Below, one piece after another: positions 25,469 through 32,657 of a stretch of DNA of 32,657 nucleotides. The first letter of the stretch is position 1; every line of letters starts with the position of its first letter. Under the pieces are notes generated by a model. The model made no database searches. It was not told where the DNA came from and saw only the letters and a list, made by a program, of their open reading frames with translations. Where the stretch lies: contig CAZXBG010000028.1 of NCBI GenBank assembly GCA_964638865.1, forward strand, positions 1 to 32,657, given 5' to 3'. The DNA comes from UBA7236 sp964638865 (GTDB lineage: Bacteria; Bacteroidota; Bacteroidia; Chitinophagales; BACL12). A program made the translations under genes and the position numbers.

Positions 25469-26100
25469 TTGCTCGTGTATAGATTTATTATCTCCTTTCT
25501 AATTATTTGTCAGGTTTCTTCAATTTCCTATGCCTGTCAATGTGGGGAACGGTCAACCATAAAAGATAATTGGGCACTTGCAGATCATGTTTTATTGGCG
25601 AGGTAATTGATATCAATTCAACAGAAAATATTTCTTCATACGGCAGAAATGTTATCTTATTTAATACTCTGGTTGTCGAATCATTTAAATATGATATAGG
25701 CGAAAATAATAATACGCGCACCTTTATTTATGTTGACGAAAGCTCCTGCGATTATTATTTTAAACCCGGAAGATCCTACTTAATTTATGCAAATAACATT
25801 GCCAATGATATTTTTTTAATCTCAAACTATTGCTCAAGAACCAACCTGTTAATAAATGTAAATGAAACAGAAATTGAGAAATTGCGAGAATTGCGTGCAG
25901 AATTTTTAAAAGACGATTCAAATTCTCACAATGTTTCTTTTAACAAGTCAAATGATACTGAAGTTGCACTTTTAAAGGCTTCTTATGATCAGATAAAGAA
26001 AGAAAAAAGAATAACAATACTGATTTTAACCATAATTGTTGCCCTTCTGTTAGTTGGATTGTTTACTTTGTGGAGAAACACATCAGTAAAAAAGCACTAA
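25469..26100 (+). pseudogene. Membrane-anchored NTR/TIMP-like protein, frameshifted at a T run
   Basis: The first part reads from a TTG (25469) or GTG (25475): a signal peptide ending SSISYA, then CQCGERSTIKDNWALADHV. This is the usual opening of small NTR/TIMP-like secreted proteins, in which the first mature residue is Cys. At the four-T run 25590-25593 one base is missing. After it, the other frame continues FIGEVIDINSTENISSYG through a beta-rich domain and a C-terminal membrane helix (RITILILTIIVALLLVGLF). Adding one T gives a protein of about 210 aa. A simple open frame from 25570 would lack the signal and first cysteines, so it is not the real gene. It may be a true pseudogene or a consensus error. 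Confidence 0.75.
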
Positions 26101-26156
26101 CTATTATTGGTGGAAGTAATTACATAAAACAAATTGGAAACGCAATGTCATATCTC

Positions 26157-26975
26157 CTAAATTAATTCCCCGCACCTTTTACAATATTTAGCATCCTTAT
26201 CATGCCCCTCCTTTCCGCATCTCGGGCAAACTTCATTTTTTTGTTCATTTCTTCTTGCAGCAAGAGCCATTTCTGTTGTTACTATCCCGGTAGGAACTGC
26301 AATTATACCATAACCCATCAGCATAATAAAACTTGCAACAAATTTGCCCAGTGGCGTTACAGGAGAAATATCTCCATAACCAACGGTTGTAATGGTAACA
26401 ATTGCCCAATAAATACAATCAGGGATAGATTCAAATCCATTTTCTCCATTTTCTATCAGATACATGACAGAACCAAGTATAACTACCAGCATTAAAACAA
26501 TGAGCATGAATATGCTGATTTTCCTCAAACTGCCTTTTATAGCAACACTCAGAAATTGTATTTCAGTGAGAAAATGTGTCAGTTTAAAAATGCGGAAAAC
26601 ACGTAGGATTCTCAAAGCCCTTAAGACTACTAAGGATTGTGAACCTACATAAAATATACTTAAATAACCGGGAATAATGGCAAGCAGATCAACAATACCT
26701 AAAAAACTAAATACGTAACTCAGTGGCCTTTTTATGCTTACCAAACGCAATATATACTCAATTGTAAAAAGGATGGTGAATATCCATTCGAGGATAAGAA
26801 AAAATCTGCCAAACTCGGCATGCCAACTCGCCACACTATCAAACATCACAATTAAAATGCTCATTACTATCAATATTAATAGCGATACGTCAAAGGCTTT
26901 GCCTGCGGCAGTGTTTGATTCATATATTATTTCCTGAAGCCTGTTGCGTAATAATTCCTTTTTTTGTTTCTGCAT
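26157..26975 (-). CDS. Voltage-gated-type K+ channel (six-helix) with C-terminal zinc ribbon
   Basis: This 272-aa inner-membrane protein has six hydrophobic helices. The fourth (LRALRILRVFRIFKL, 118-132) carries regularly spaced Arg as in voltage sensors. The selectivity filter is TTVGYGD (196-202), the K+ signature, followed by the last pore helix. After a short basic linker the protein ends in a zinc ribbon with C250, C253, C265 and C268. The family moves K+ across the inner membrane. The short cytoplasmic ribbon is unusual compared with RCK or cyclic-nucleotide domains and could respond to metal or redox state, but that is a guess. It diverges from the DUF6370-like gene. Confidence 0.92.
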   Translation of the reverse strand: MQKQKKELLRNRLQEIIYESNTAAGKAFDVSLLILIVMSILIVMFDSVASWHAEFGRFFLILEWIFTILFTIEYILRLVSIKRPLSYVFSFLGIVDLLAIIPGYLSIFYVGSQSLVVLRALRILRVFRIFKLTHFLTEIQFLSVAIKGSLRKISIFMLIVLMLVVILGSVMYLIENGENGFESIPDCIYWAIVTITTVGYGDISPVTPLGKFVASFIMLMGYGIIAVPTGIVTTEMALAARRNEQKNEVCPRCGKEGHDKDAKYCKRCGELI

Positions 26976-27054
26976 CTTATAATATTTAATTTTGGGAGTA
27001 GTTTAAAGATAGAAAGTAATAAATCGTTAAATTTACTTCAGAAAACTTATTTTT

Positions 27055-27408
27055 ATGAAATACCTTTTGTTTTTCGGTCTTATCACAGGCTCAATTATTG
27101 TAAATGCACAAACCTCTGACAATGCAACTCCTGACCCCTCTAAAAAGACTTCTACCGTTGAAGTCTCCTGCGGTCAATGCAATTTCGCTCTCCCTGGCAA
27201 AGGTTGCGAGCTTGCTATCCGTATTGATGGTCAGGCATATTTTGTGGAGGGAACCGATATTGATGATTATGGTGACGCACATGCACATGATGGTTTTTGT
27301 GAGGCTATAAAAACAGCCGAGGTGCAAGGGGAGTTGAAAGATGGCAAATTTAAAGTTTCGTATTTTAAGTTGATGGAGAAAACTACCGAAAATGATATTG
27401 AAAAATAA
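27055..27408 (+). CDS. Secreted cysteine- and histidine-containing protein, DUF6370-like
   Basis: This 117-aa protein has a signal peptide (residues 1-18, cleavage after NAQ) and a compact domain. Its segments are VEVSCGQCNFALPGKGC, then GTDIDDYGDAHAHDGFCEAI and GKFKVSYFKL. The four Cys and the DAHAHDGFC stretch look like metal or redox ligands. The pattern fits DUF6370 proteins as I recall them; no function is established. It should be periplasmic. The gene diverges from the K+ channel across 79 bases and stands alone. Confidence 0.7.
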   Translation: MKYLLFFGLITGSIIVNAQTSDNATPDPSKKTSTVEVSCGQCNFALPGKGCELAIRIDGQAYFVEGTDIDDYGDAHAHDGFCEAIKTAEVQGELKDGKFKVSYFKLMEKTTENDIEK

Positions 27409-27477
27409 GATTTAAAAAATATAAGTTTTGTAGTTTATGCAATTAAACCGCTTTTCTCTACCCAAATTGTTATTTTC

Positions 27478-27497
27478 ATTCACTATAAATAGTGAAT
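27478..27497. promoter_or_regulatory. 20-base AT-rich palindrome
   Basis: ATTCACTAT, AA, ATAGTGAAT have perfect 9-bp arms. It lies 70 bases past the DUF6370-like gene and 170 bases before the LpxR-like gene in an otherwise empty 259-base spacer. It could be an operator for the downstream gene; no T run supports a terminator. Confidence 0.45.
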
Positions 27498-27667
27498 CTG
27501 CTGAAAAAAATGCAAATTGAATTGTAAAATGAAAAGTATTTACCAATTTTAATAGTCCGTAATGCGAATATGTTAAGCGGCCGACTGTATCTCTATTAGA
27601 TAATTATTATTGGAGATATAACCATTATTTATAATATCGCTATTTTTTTACCAAAACCACAACGGCT

Positions 27668-29308
27668 ATGAAAAAGTCTTTTCTTTTTTTTACTTTTATT
27701 ATTGCGATCAAATTCAGTTTCGCACAACCTATTCCCGAAAATCTTGCAAAAATCATTCATCTCGATAATGATATTTACCATTGGGATTGGGGCAATAAAC
27801 CTGAACACGTTAATTATGAAATAAAGGTGATAAAATTTTTGAATGCAGAACAATATAGTATAGATACTACAAGAAACTCAGCAAACGATAGTCTTAATTT
27901 AGATCAGGATGATACATTGGGTAATCTGGAAACAGACTCTCTTTCCGTGAATTACGTATGGTTAAAACTCGCAACCTTTGTGCATGATTCTTTAATTCCG
28001 TTGCTCGAAATTGAACAGGTAGTGTATAATGCTTCCAATTTTAAAGGGTATCTCGACAGAATAAAACATATTGAGACCATTACCTGGTTGGATTATGTTT
28101 TTAGAGACGTAGTTCGTAAAAGCGAAAGCCATCCTCAGGATACAAAATATAGCACACATCAATTAAAAGAAATGTTGTTGCTCATAAGTAAACGTATGGA
28201 GGAGATCATGGCAGATAATATTTCCATGTATCGGTTTACAGAAACATCAAAAAAATGGATTCGAGGCGTTTATATTGAACATGGAAATGATTTTCTCAGC
28301 CTTGCGAGTTGGTATAACGACGATAGGGATATGACAGGCTCATTTCGCATTGAAATTGCTACCGATCAATTTAAAATGCGGGTGTTCGACGGATATTCCA
28401 ACCAGAAATTAAATTTGAACAGCAGAAATTTTTATAGTTATCAATCTATATTTTTTGGAGGGGAAGGATATACACCTTATTTGAGGGATACAACAATTTT
28501 TAATTCAAGTACTGCTATTGATTCCAACGACAGGCCCTATGCTGCATTTCAATACCTTGGAAGAGCAAAATTTCGTGTGAGCCGCCACGGGAAGTTTAGA
28601 ATGATGAATCAATTTAAGATCGGAACAATTGGCTCAACAAGACCAGGTATAATTCAATCGGTAATTCATCGCGATATAACTATCAGATCGTATACACCGA
28701 ATGGATGGGGTGCACAGATCGCAAACGGTGGGCGAATAGGATTCAGTGTTGAATATTACCCGGAATGGATGTTAACGCATGTTAGAACCAGAAGCGGAAT
28801 AAATCTTTCTGCTTTCTCCGAATTAAAATACGGTACAGATATGACATCGGCAGGAATTGGATTAAATTTAAGCAATAAAGGATTTTTAAAATCGGGCGGA
28901 ATTAATTTACCCTTTGTTGACAGATCGTCTACCACCTTTAAAGAATTTTTGCGATTTAATATTATTTATACAGGACGCGCAAGCTATCGCAGGGTAATTC
29001 ATAATTCCATGCTCGAGGGATATGGAATAATAAAACACAGAATAGATGAAGATCCCACTTCACCAATTGATGCCTATTATCTGTTGCCGGTACAGGTGGA
29101 AAGAAATGTTTTTATCACGGAGTTTTCTTTGAATATACGGTTTAATTACTGCGGTCTCGTGCTAAAACAAGTGATCATGAGTCCGGAGTACGACCTTCCG
29201 GTAAATACCATAAACTACACGGTTGGAGAAAAAGGAGCGACGAGCAATCACAATACGAGTGCTTGGAATCATTACGGGACGGTGGGGATATTTTTTCTGT
29301 TGAAGTGA
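27668..29308 (+). CDS. LpxR-like lipid A deacylase with an extra N-terminal domain
   Basis: This 546-aa protein has a signal peptide (1-19). The C-terminal part, from about residue 200, resembles the outer-membrane lipid A 3'-O-deacylase LpxR (DUF2219). Matching features are GNDFLSLASWYNDDRDMTGS (ND at 207-208, T223), NDRPYAAFQYLGRAKF (287-302), GTIG at 319-322, and QSVIHRD (H334) followed by TPNGWGAQIANG (343-354). In known LpxR the catalytic set includes the N-terminal ND pair, a Thr or Ser, and a His; these line up here, but the Glu six residues after the His is an Arg. The first 200 residues after the signal are not in LpxR (about 300 aa) and match nothing I know. It is probably an outer-membrane barrel with a periplasmic or surface N-terminal part. 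Confidence 0.7.
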   Translation: MKKSFLFFTFIIAIKFSFAQPIPENLAKIIHLDNDIYHWDWGNKPEHVNYEIKVIKFLNAEQYSIDTTRNSANDSLNLDQDDTLGNLETDSLSVNYVWLKLATFVHDSLIPLLEIEQVVYNASNFKGYLDRIKHIETITWLDYVFRDVVRKSESHPQDTKYSTHQLKEMLLLISKRMEEIMADNISMYRFTETSKKWIRGVYIEHGNDFLSLASWYNDDRDMTGSFRIEIATDQFKMRVFDGYSNQKLNLNSRNFYSYQSIFFGGEGYTPYLRDTTIFNSSTAIDSNDRPYAAFQYLGRAKFRVSRHGKFRMMNQFKIGTIGSTRPGIIQSVIHRDITIRSYTPNGWGAQIANGGRIGFSVEYYPEWMLTHVRTRSGINLSAFSELKYGTDMTSAGIGLNLSNKGFLKSGGINLPFVDRSSTTFKEFLRFNIIYTGRASYRRVIHNSMLEGYGIIKHRIDEDPTSPIDAYYLLPVQVERNVFITEFSLNIRFNYCGLVLKQVIMSPEYDLPVNTINYTVGEKGATSNHNTSAWNHYGTVGIFFLLK

Positions 29309-29320
29309 TGATTTTTTTTT

Positions 29321-29956
29321 GTAAAAAAACATGGCATCACATTTGGATTAGGTGTCGGTTGTTCGTCTAATAATATCTTTGGAAAAACTGTTGATTTTTA
29401 TTTTAAAATATGTAATTATCCTCAAAATGATTATAGCGCTCATTTTTATTTTTTTTTAGCACCGATCACAATTCTGCTATTATTGATATAAATCTTTACG
29501 GGAAAAAAGATATTTGGAAAAACATTAAGTATATTTTGGTTGTGCATTTTCTTGTTAATAGCTTCAGCGCTAATATATAGTTATTTTACAACGCCAATTA
29601 CACTTGAACAGAAAGATATTTATGGCGAATACGTGATTGACAGAACACGATTTCCAAGTTATCAGGCGGACTGGCAGTTTAATCATTTCCGATTTGAAAT
29701 CACAAACCAAGACAGTATTTACTTTTGTGTTACAGAAGGGAATAAAATATTGCAGACCTATAAAGGAACTATTGCTTTTCCTCCTGCTTACAAAAAGCCT
29801 AGTTTAGTAATTAATATTGATGAACCCCGCCATCATTTAATTGAAGACTATCCAACCTTATACAGAGAAGTGAGAAATTTTTATTATGTTTTTAATTTGC
29901 CCAAATTTGGTAATGTTTTTTTTACAAAAGGTGCATGGGAAACCATTGACAATTGA
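29321..29956 (+). pseudogene. Membrane-anchored protein of unknown function, split by an in-frame TAA and lacking a start
   Basis: One plus-strand frame reads KKHGITFGLGVGCSSN, then NYPQNDYSAHFYFFLAPITI, a hydrophobic segment, a TAA at 29489-29491, then IFTGKKIFGKTLSIFW, a second hydrophobic segment and a soluble beta-rich domain (YGEYVIDRTRFPSYQADWQF and following) to 29956. The pieces are in one frame, and the first alone is too short to be a gene. The frame opens 13 bases after the LpxR-like stop with GTA AAA AAA, where a start codon would be expected, so the start seems lost. The downstream 138 residues from the TTG at 29540 could be made alone but would lack the first membrane helix. The layout resembles small membrane proteins of Flavobacteriia, from memory; the function is unknown. 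Confidence 0.65.
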
Positions 29957-30174
29957 TATTGCCACAGCAAGTTGTAATTTGATTGGTTTTAGGTTTCTAA
30001 ATAAATCCAACATTTCAGGAAAATTCGACTATTTTATCAATATTAATTAAGAAGTTAATGCAAATACTGGAACCTTTCAGAAATATTCTACAAGGAGATG
30101 TTCAGCGTTTATCTGGTATAATGGTATTAAATAATTTACCCATTCCAAAATCTGTTCCCTGTTTAGAGGATTAA

Positions 30175-30202
30175 TTGATGCGCAATTTTTCACCTATCTT
30201 TG
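30175..30202 (+). promoter_or_regulatory. Bacteroidota-type promoter for glyA
   Basis: TTG at 30175-30177, 17 bases, then TATCTTTG at 30195-30202 match the -33/-7 pattern with an exact TAnnTTTG box. The box ends 16 bases before the glyA start, giving a very short leader. Confidence 0.55.
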
Positions 30203-30218
30203 CCTTCAATTTCATTTT

Positions 30219-31493
30219 ATGCAACGAGATACACAAATATTCGACATCATTCAAAAAGAACTTCATCGCCAAATGGAAGGAATTGAGCTGATCGCCAGCG
30301 AAAATTTTGTCAGTAATCAGGTTATGGAAGCAATGGGAAGCTGTCTTACGAATAAATATGCTGAGGGGTATCCCGGAAAAAGATATTATGGAGGATGTGA
30401 ATTTGTGGATGAATCAGAACAACTTGCAATCGACAGGGCAAAACAATTATTTGGAGCTGAATATGCCAATGTGCAACCGCATAGTGGAGCTCAAGCGAAT
30501 GCTGCAGTTATGCTCGGTTGTATCAATGCCGGCGATACTCTGCTTGGATTTAATTTATCGCATGGCGGGCATCTTACGCATGGCAGTCCCGTCAACTTTT
30601 CAGGAAAATTATATAATCCCGTTTTTTATTCTGTGGAGGAAGAAACCGGTTTAATTGATATGAACAAAGTGGAGGAGATCGCGCATCGCGAAAAGCCTAA
30701 ACTCATCATAGCAGGAGCAAGTGCGTATACCCGCGATTGGGACTATGTTCGCTTCAGAGCAATTGCTGATAGTGTTGGCGCAATACTGATGGCAGATATT
30801 TCACATCCTGCAGGATTAATAGCTGCAAAATTGTTGAACGATCCCTTACCGCATTGTCATATTGTAACTACAACAACACATAAAACATTGCGCGGTCCTC
30901 GCGGTGGAATGATCATGATCGGTAAAGATTTTGAAAATCCATGGGGACTAAAAACACCAAAAGGGGAAACTAAAATGATGAGTACTATTATGGATAGTGC
31001 AGTTTTTCCTGGAACTCAGGGCGGACCATTGGAACACGTTATTGCAGCAAAAGCAATTGCATTTGGTGAAGATCTTACTCCTGATTATAAAAATTACTGT
31101 AAACAGGTAATAACGAACGCACAGGCAATGGCTAATGCATTTGTAGGCCGCGGATATAAAATTATTTCTGGCGGAACTGATAATCATCTAATGTTGATAG
31201 ATCTGCGCAGCAAAAACATTTCCGGTAAAAAAGCAGAAGCAGTTTTAGGGGAAGCAAATATTACGGTAAATAAAAACATGGTTCCCTTTGATGATAAATC
31301 TCCATTTGTAACATCCGGAATCCGAATCGGAACTCCTGCAGTAACAACACGAGGAATGAAGGAAAATGATATGGAACAATTTGTTGATTGGATAGACCAG
31401 ATAATTTTAAATGCTGATGATATGGATATGAAATTGCGCATCAAAAAAGAAATCAATACTTTTGCTTCCGCATTTTCTTTATTCGCGTATTAA
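30219..31493 (+). CDS. glyA: Serine hydroxymethyltransferase
   Basis: GlyA is the cytoplasmic PLP enzyme that converts serine and tetrahydrofolate to glycine and methylene-tetrahydrofolate. At 424 aa it has the usual bacterial length. Typical segments are IELIASENFVSNQVMEAMGS (22-41), NKYAEGYPGKRYYGGCEFVD (45-64), ADISHPAGL (192-200) and the PLP-lysine motif TTTTHKTLRGPRGG with K222. The gene has its own promoter-like boxes and precedes the MORN-repeat gene by 41 bases, with no terminator between. The two may be read together. No changes to key residues are seen. Confidence 0.98.
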   Translation: MQRDTQIFDIIQKELHRQMEGIELIASENFVSNQVMEAMGSCLTNKYAEGYPGKRYYGGCEFVDESEQLAIDRAKQLFGAEYANVQPHSGAQANAAVMLGCINAGDTLLGFNLSHGGHLTHGSPVNFSGKLYNPVFYSVEEETGLIDMNKVEEIAHREKPKLIIAGASAYTRDWDYVRFRAIADSVGAILMADISHPAGLIAAKLLNDPLPHCHIVTTTTHKTLRGPRGGMIMIGKDFENPWGLKTPKGETKMMSTIMDSAVFPGTQGGPLEHVIAAKAIAFGEDLTPDYKNYCKQVITNAQAMANAFVGRGYKIISGGTDNHLMLIDLRSKNISGKKAEAVLGEANITVNKNMVPFDDKSPFVTSGIRIGTPAVTTRGMKENDMEQFVDWIDQIILNADDMDMKLRIKKEINTFASAFSLFAY

Positions 31494-31534
31494 TTTGTAA
31501 ATTAGTAATTAAATAAAAATTAAAAATAGTTAAC

Positions 31535-32401
31535 ATGAAAAATTTGAAAAACATTGCTGTAGTAATTTTATTTCTCCTGACTGCATTTACTTTAAATGCA
31601 CAAACAGGATGTATACAAGGAAATTGTGAAAAGGGAACCGGCACCTTTAAGTGGGAAGACGGAAGTGTTTATACTGGTAAATATAAAAAAGGATTGCGCT
31701 ACGGAAGCGGTGTTTACACCTTTGCAAACGGGGAAAAATACACCGGTAAATTTAAAAATGACTTTTACGAAGGTAAAGGAACTTTAGTTTATGCAGACGG
31801 CAGTTCTTACGTGGGTGGATTCAGTTCGGGTAAATTAGAAGGAAGCGGTGTTTATAAAGATATGAATGGAGATACTTATACGGGTGCCTTTGTAAATAAC
31901 AATAAAGAGGGTAAAGGAGTTTATGTTTTCGCGATTGGCAGTAAATACTCCGGCGAATTTAAAAATGATAAATACAATGGAAAAGGAATATTGAATTATA
32001 ATACGGGAGAAGTTTATACGGGTGATTTTGTAGATAATAGTTTCCATGGTTCAGGAATTTACACCATGCCTACGGGTGATAATTATACAGGCGATTTTAA
32101 AAATGGAATGTACGAGGGAAGAGGCATTTATATTTATAAAACCGGCGATAAATATGTTGGCGATTATGTTGCCAATACCATGAGTGGAAAAGGGGTATTT
32201 ACCTTTGCTAATGGGACTCAGTACACAGGAGATTTTAAAGATGGCGCCTACAATGGTTATGGTATAATGACCACCTCAGCCGGCGATAAATACGAAGGGG
32301 AATACAAAAACAATAAAAGAGAAGGACAAGGTACCTATTATTTCAGCAATGGAACAATTCAGAAGGGAAGGTGGAATAATGATAATTATTTGGGAAATTG
32401 A
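31535..32401 (+). CDS. Secreted MORN-repeat protein, about eleven repeats
   Basis: This 288-aa protein has a signal peptide (residues 1-22, ending TLNA) and then a short Cys pair (GCIQGNCEKG). The rest is an unbroken series of about eleven 23-residue MORN repeats of the form GxxYxGxFxxxxxxGxGxY, for example ANGEKYTGKFKNDFYEGKG. The last copy is partial. MORN repeats form an elongated beta sheet used as scaffold or to bind lipids and proteins; in Bacteroidota such secreted versions have no known role. The signal sequence puts this one outside the cytoplasm, unlike most eukaryotic MORN proteins. It follows glyA on the same strand. Confidence 0.92.
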   Translation: MKNLKNIAVVILFLLTAFTLNAQTGCIQGNCEKGTGTFKWEDGSVYTGKYKKGLRYGSGVYTFANGEKYTGKFKNDFYEGKGTLVYADGSSYVGGFSSGKLEGSGVYKDMNGDTYTGAFVNNNKEGKGVYVFAIGSKYSGEFKNDKYNGKGILNYNTGEVYTGDFVDNSFHGSGIYTMPTGDNYTGDFKNGMYEGRGIYIYKTGDKYVGDYVANTMSGKGVFTFANGTQYTGDFKDGAYNGYGIMTTSAGDKYEGEYKNNKREGQGTYYFSNGTIQKGRWNNDNYLGN

Positions 32402-32495
32402 GTCACTGTTATAAGTTGTAAGTAATATTAGTTTGAAAGCGACATTGTTTGAGATTTTCTTTTGTAGAATAAATGTATTAAATGAAAATGTCTCC

Positions 32496-32657
32496 CACAA
32501 AGGATGATATTATTGGCACCGATAATTTTTTTTCTTTGCGCCTTTGCGCCTTTGCGTGACACTTTTTTCCACAAATACAAAGTACACAAAGGATGATATT
32601 ATTGGCACCGATAATTTTTTTTCTTTGCGCCTTTGCGCCTTTGCGTGACACTTTTTT
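32496..32657. repeat. 73-base direct repeat, period 89, at the window end
   Basis: Two identical copies start at 32496 and 32585: CACAAAGGATGATATTATTG, then a T-rich stretch, three CTTTGCGC-type units and GTGACACTTTTTT. The copies are separated by 16 bases. The CTTTGCGCCTTTGCG core is a motif I recall from intergenic repeats of several bacteria. The second copy runs to the last base, so the window probably ends where repeat copies broke the assembly. Confidence 0.9.

Noticed and set aside
29427..29459. Short ATG frame as the start of the split membrane protein, needing a frameshift
   Set aside because: A longer frame already in register runs through the same bases without any shift, so this start is not needed.
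102..29956. TAA read as a sense codon, since three genes are interrupted only by TAA
   Set aside because: glyA, the MORN gene and other intact genes end in TAA, and the residue expected at each interrupted site differs, so no single reassignment fits.
30058..30174. 38-codon open frame in the spacer before glyA
   Set aside because: It has no ribosome-site evidence, no recognisable sequence, and ends right before the promoter-like boxes; likely chance.

Overview
The window is about 32.7 kb of AT-rich DNA from a member of the Bacteroidota, most likely an uncultured lineage assembled from a metagenome. The lineage signs are a secreted CotH-family protein ending in a type IX secretion (T9SS) sorting domain, a second orphan T9SS tail, promoter-like boxes of the Bacteroidota form TTG-N17-21-TAnnTTTG, a DUF6427-like and a DUF6370-like protein, and many short lipoproteins. 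Two runs of exactly 100 N mark scaffold joins. The join inside purQ is flanked by an exact 55-base duplication, so that gap is an assembly artefact.

Layout. 0.1-3.4 kb is a decayed patch: a cupin pseudogene with two in-frame TAA stops, an intact lipoprotein and SRPBCC pair, an orphan frameshifted T9SS tail, a second cupin cut off by the first gap, and a secreted protein split by a TAA. 3.5-10.6 kb, all on the minus strand, holds a YdeI/OmdA-type protein, then (in transcription order from 10.6 kb) a secreted protein, a DUF6427-like membrane protein, purQ, a DsbD-type disulfide reductase with a doubled N-terminal domain, and a small helical protein whose start overlaps the dsbD stop. 10.8-15.6 kb is an oppA-oppB-oppC-like peptide importer operon without ATPase genes; both permeases carry large insertions. 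15.7-18.7 kb has a TIGR01777-type epimerase and a von Willebrand A protein, with heptamer repeats between and behind them. 19.2-21.8 kb has a small lipoprotein, a nitronate monooxygenase/FabK-like flavoprotein and a sugar-nucleotide transferase. 22.2-24.9 kb is the CotH/T9SS surface protein. 25-26.1 kb has a 55-bp tandem repeat and a frameshifted, apparently secreted NTR-like protein. 26.2-32.4 kb has a voltage-gated-type K+ channel with a zinc ribbon, a DUF6370-like protein, an LpxR-like lipid A deacylase with an extra N-terminal domain, a further stop-interrupted gene, glyA and a secreted MORN-repeat protein. The window ends in a 73-bp direct repeat.

How it fits together. Most genes are core metabolism (purQ, glyA, nucleotide sugars, peptide import) mixed with cell-envelope functions (thiol redox, lipid A editing, T9SS cargo). 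I see no phage, transposase, CRISPR array, rRNA or tRNA. No clear multi-gene novel system stands out. The most unusual items are the LpxR fusion, the doubled DsbD N-terminal domain coupled to an AbiEii-like fragment, the permease insertions, the repeat families, and the cluster of genes broken by TAA stops or T-run frameshifts while housekeeping genes are intact.
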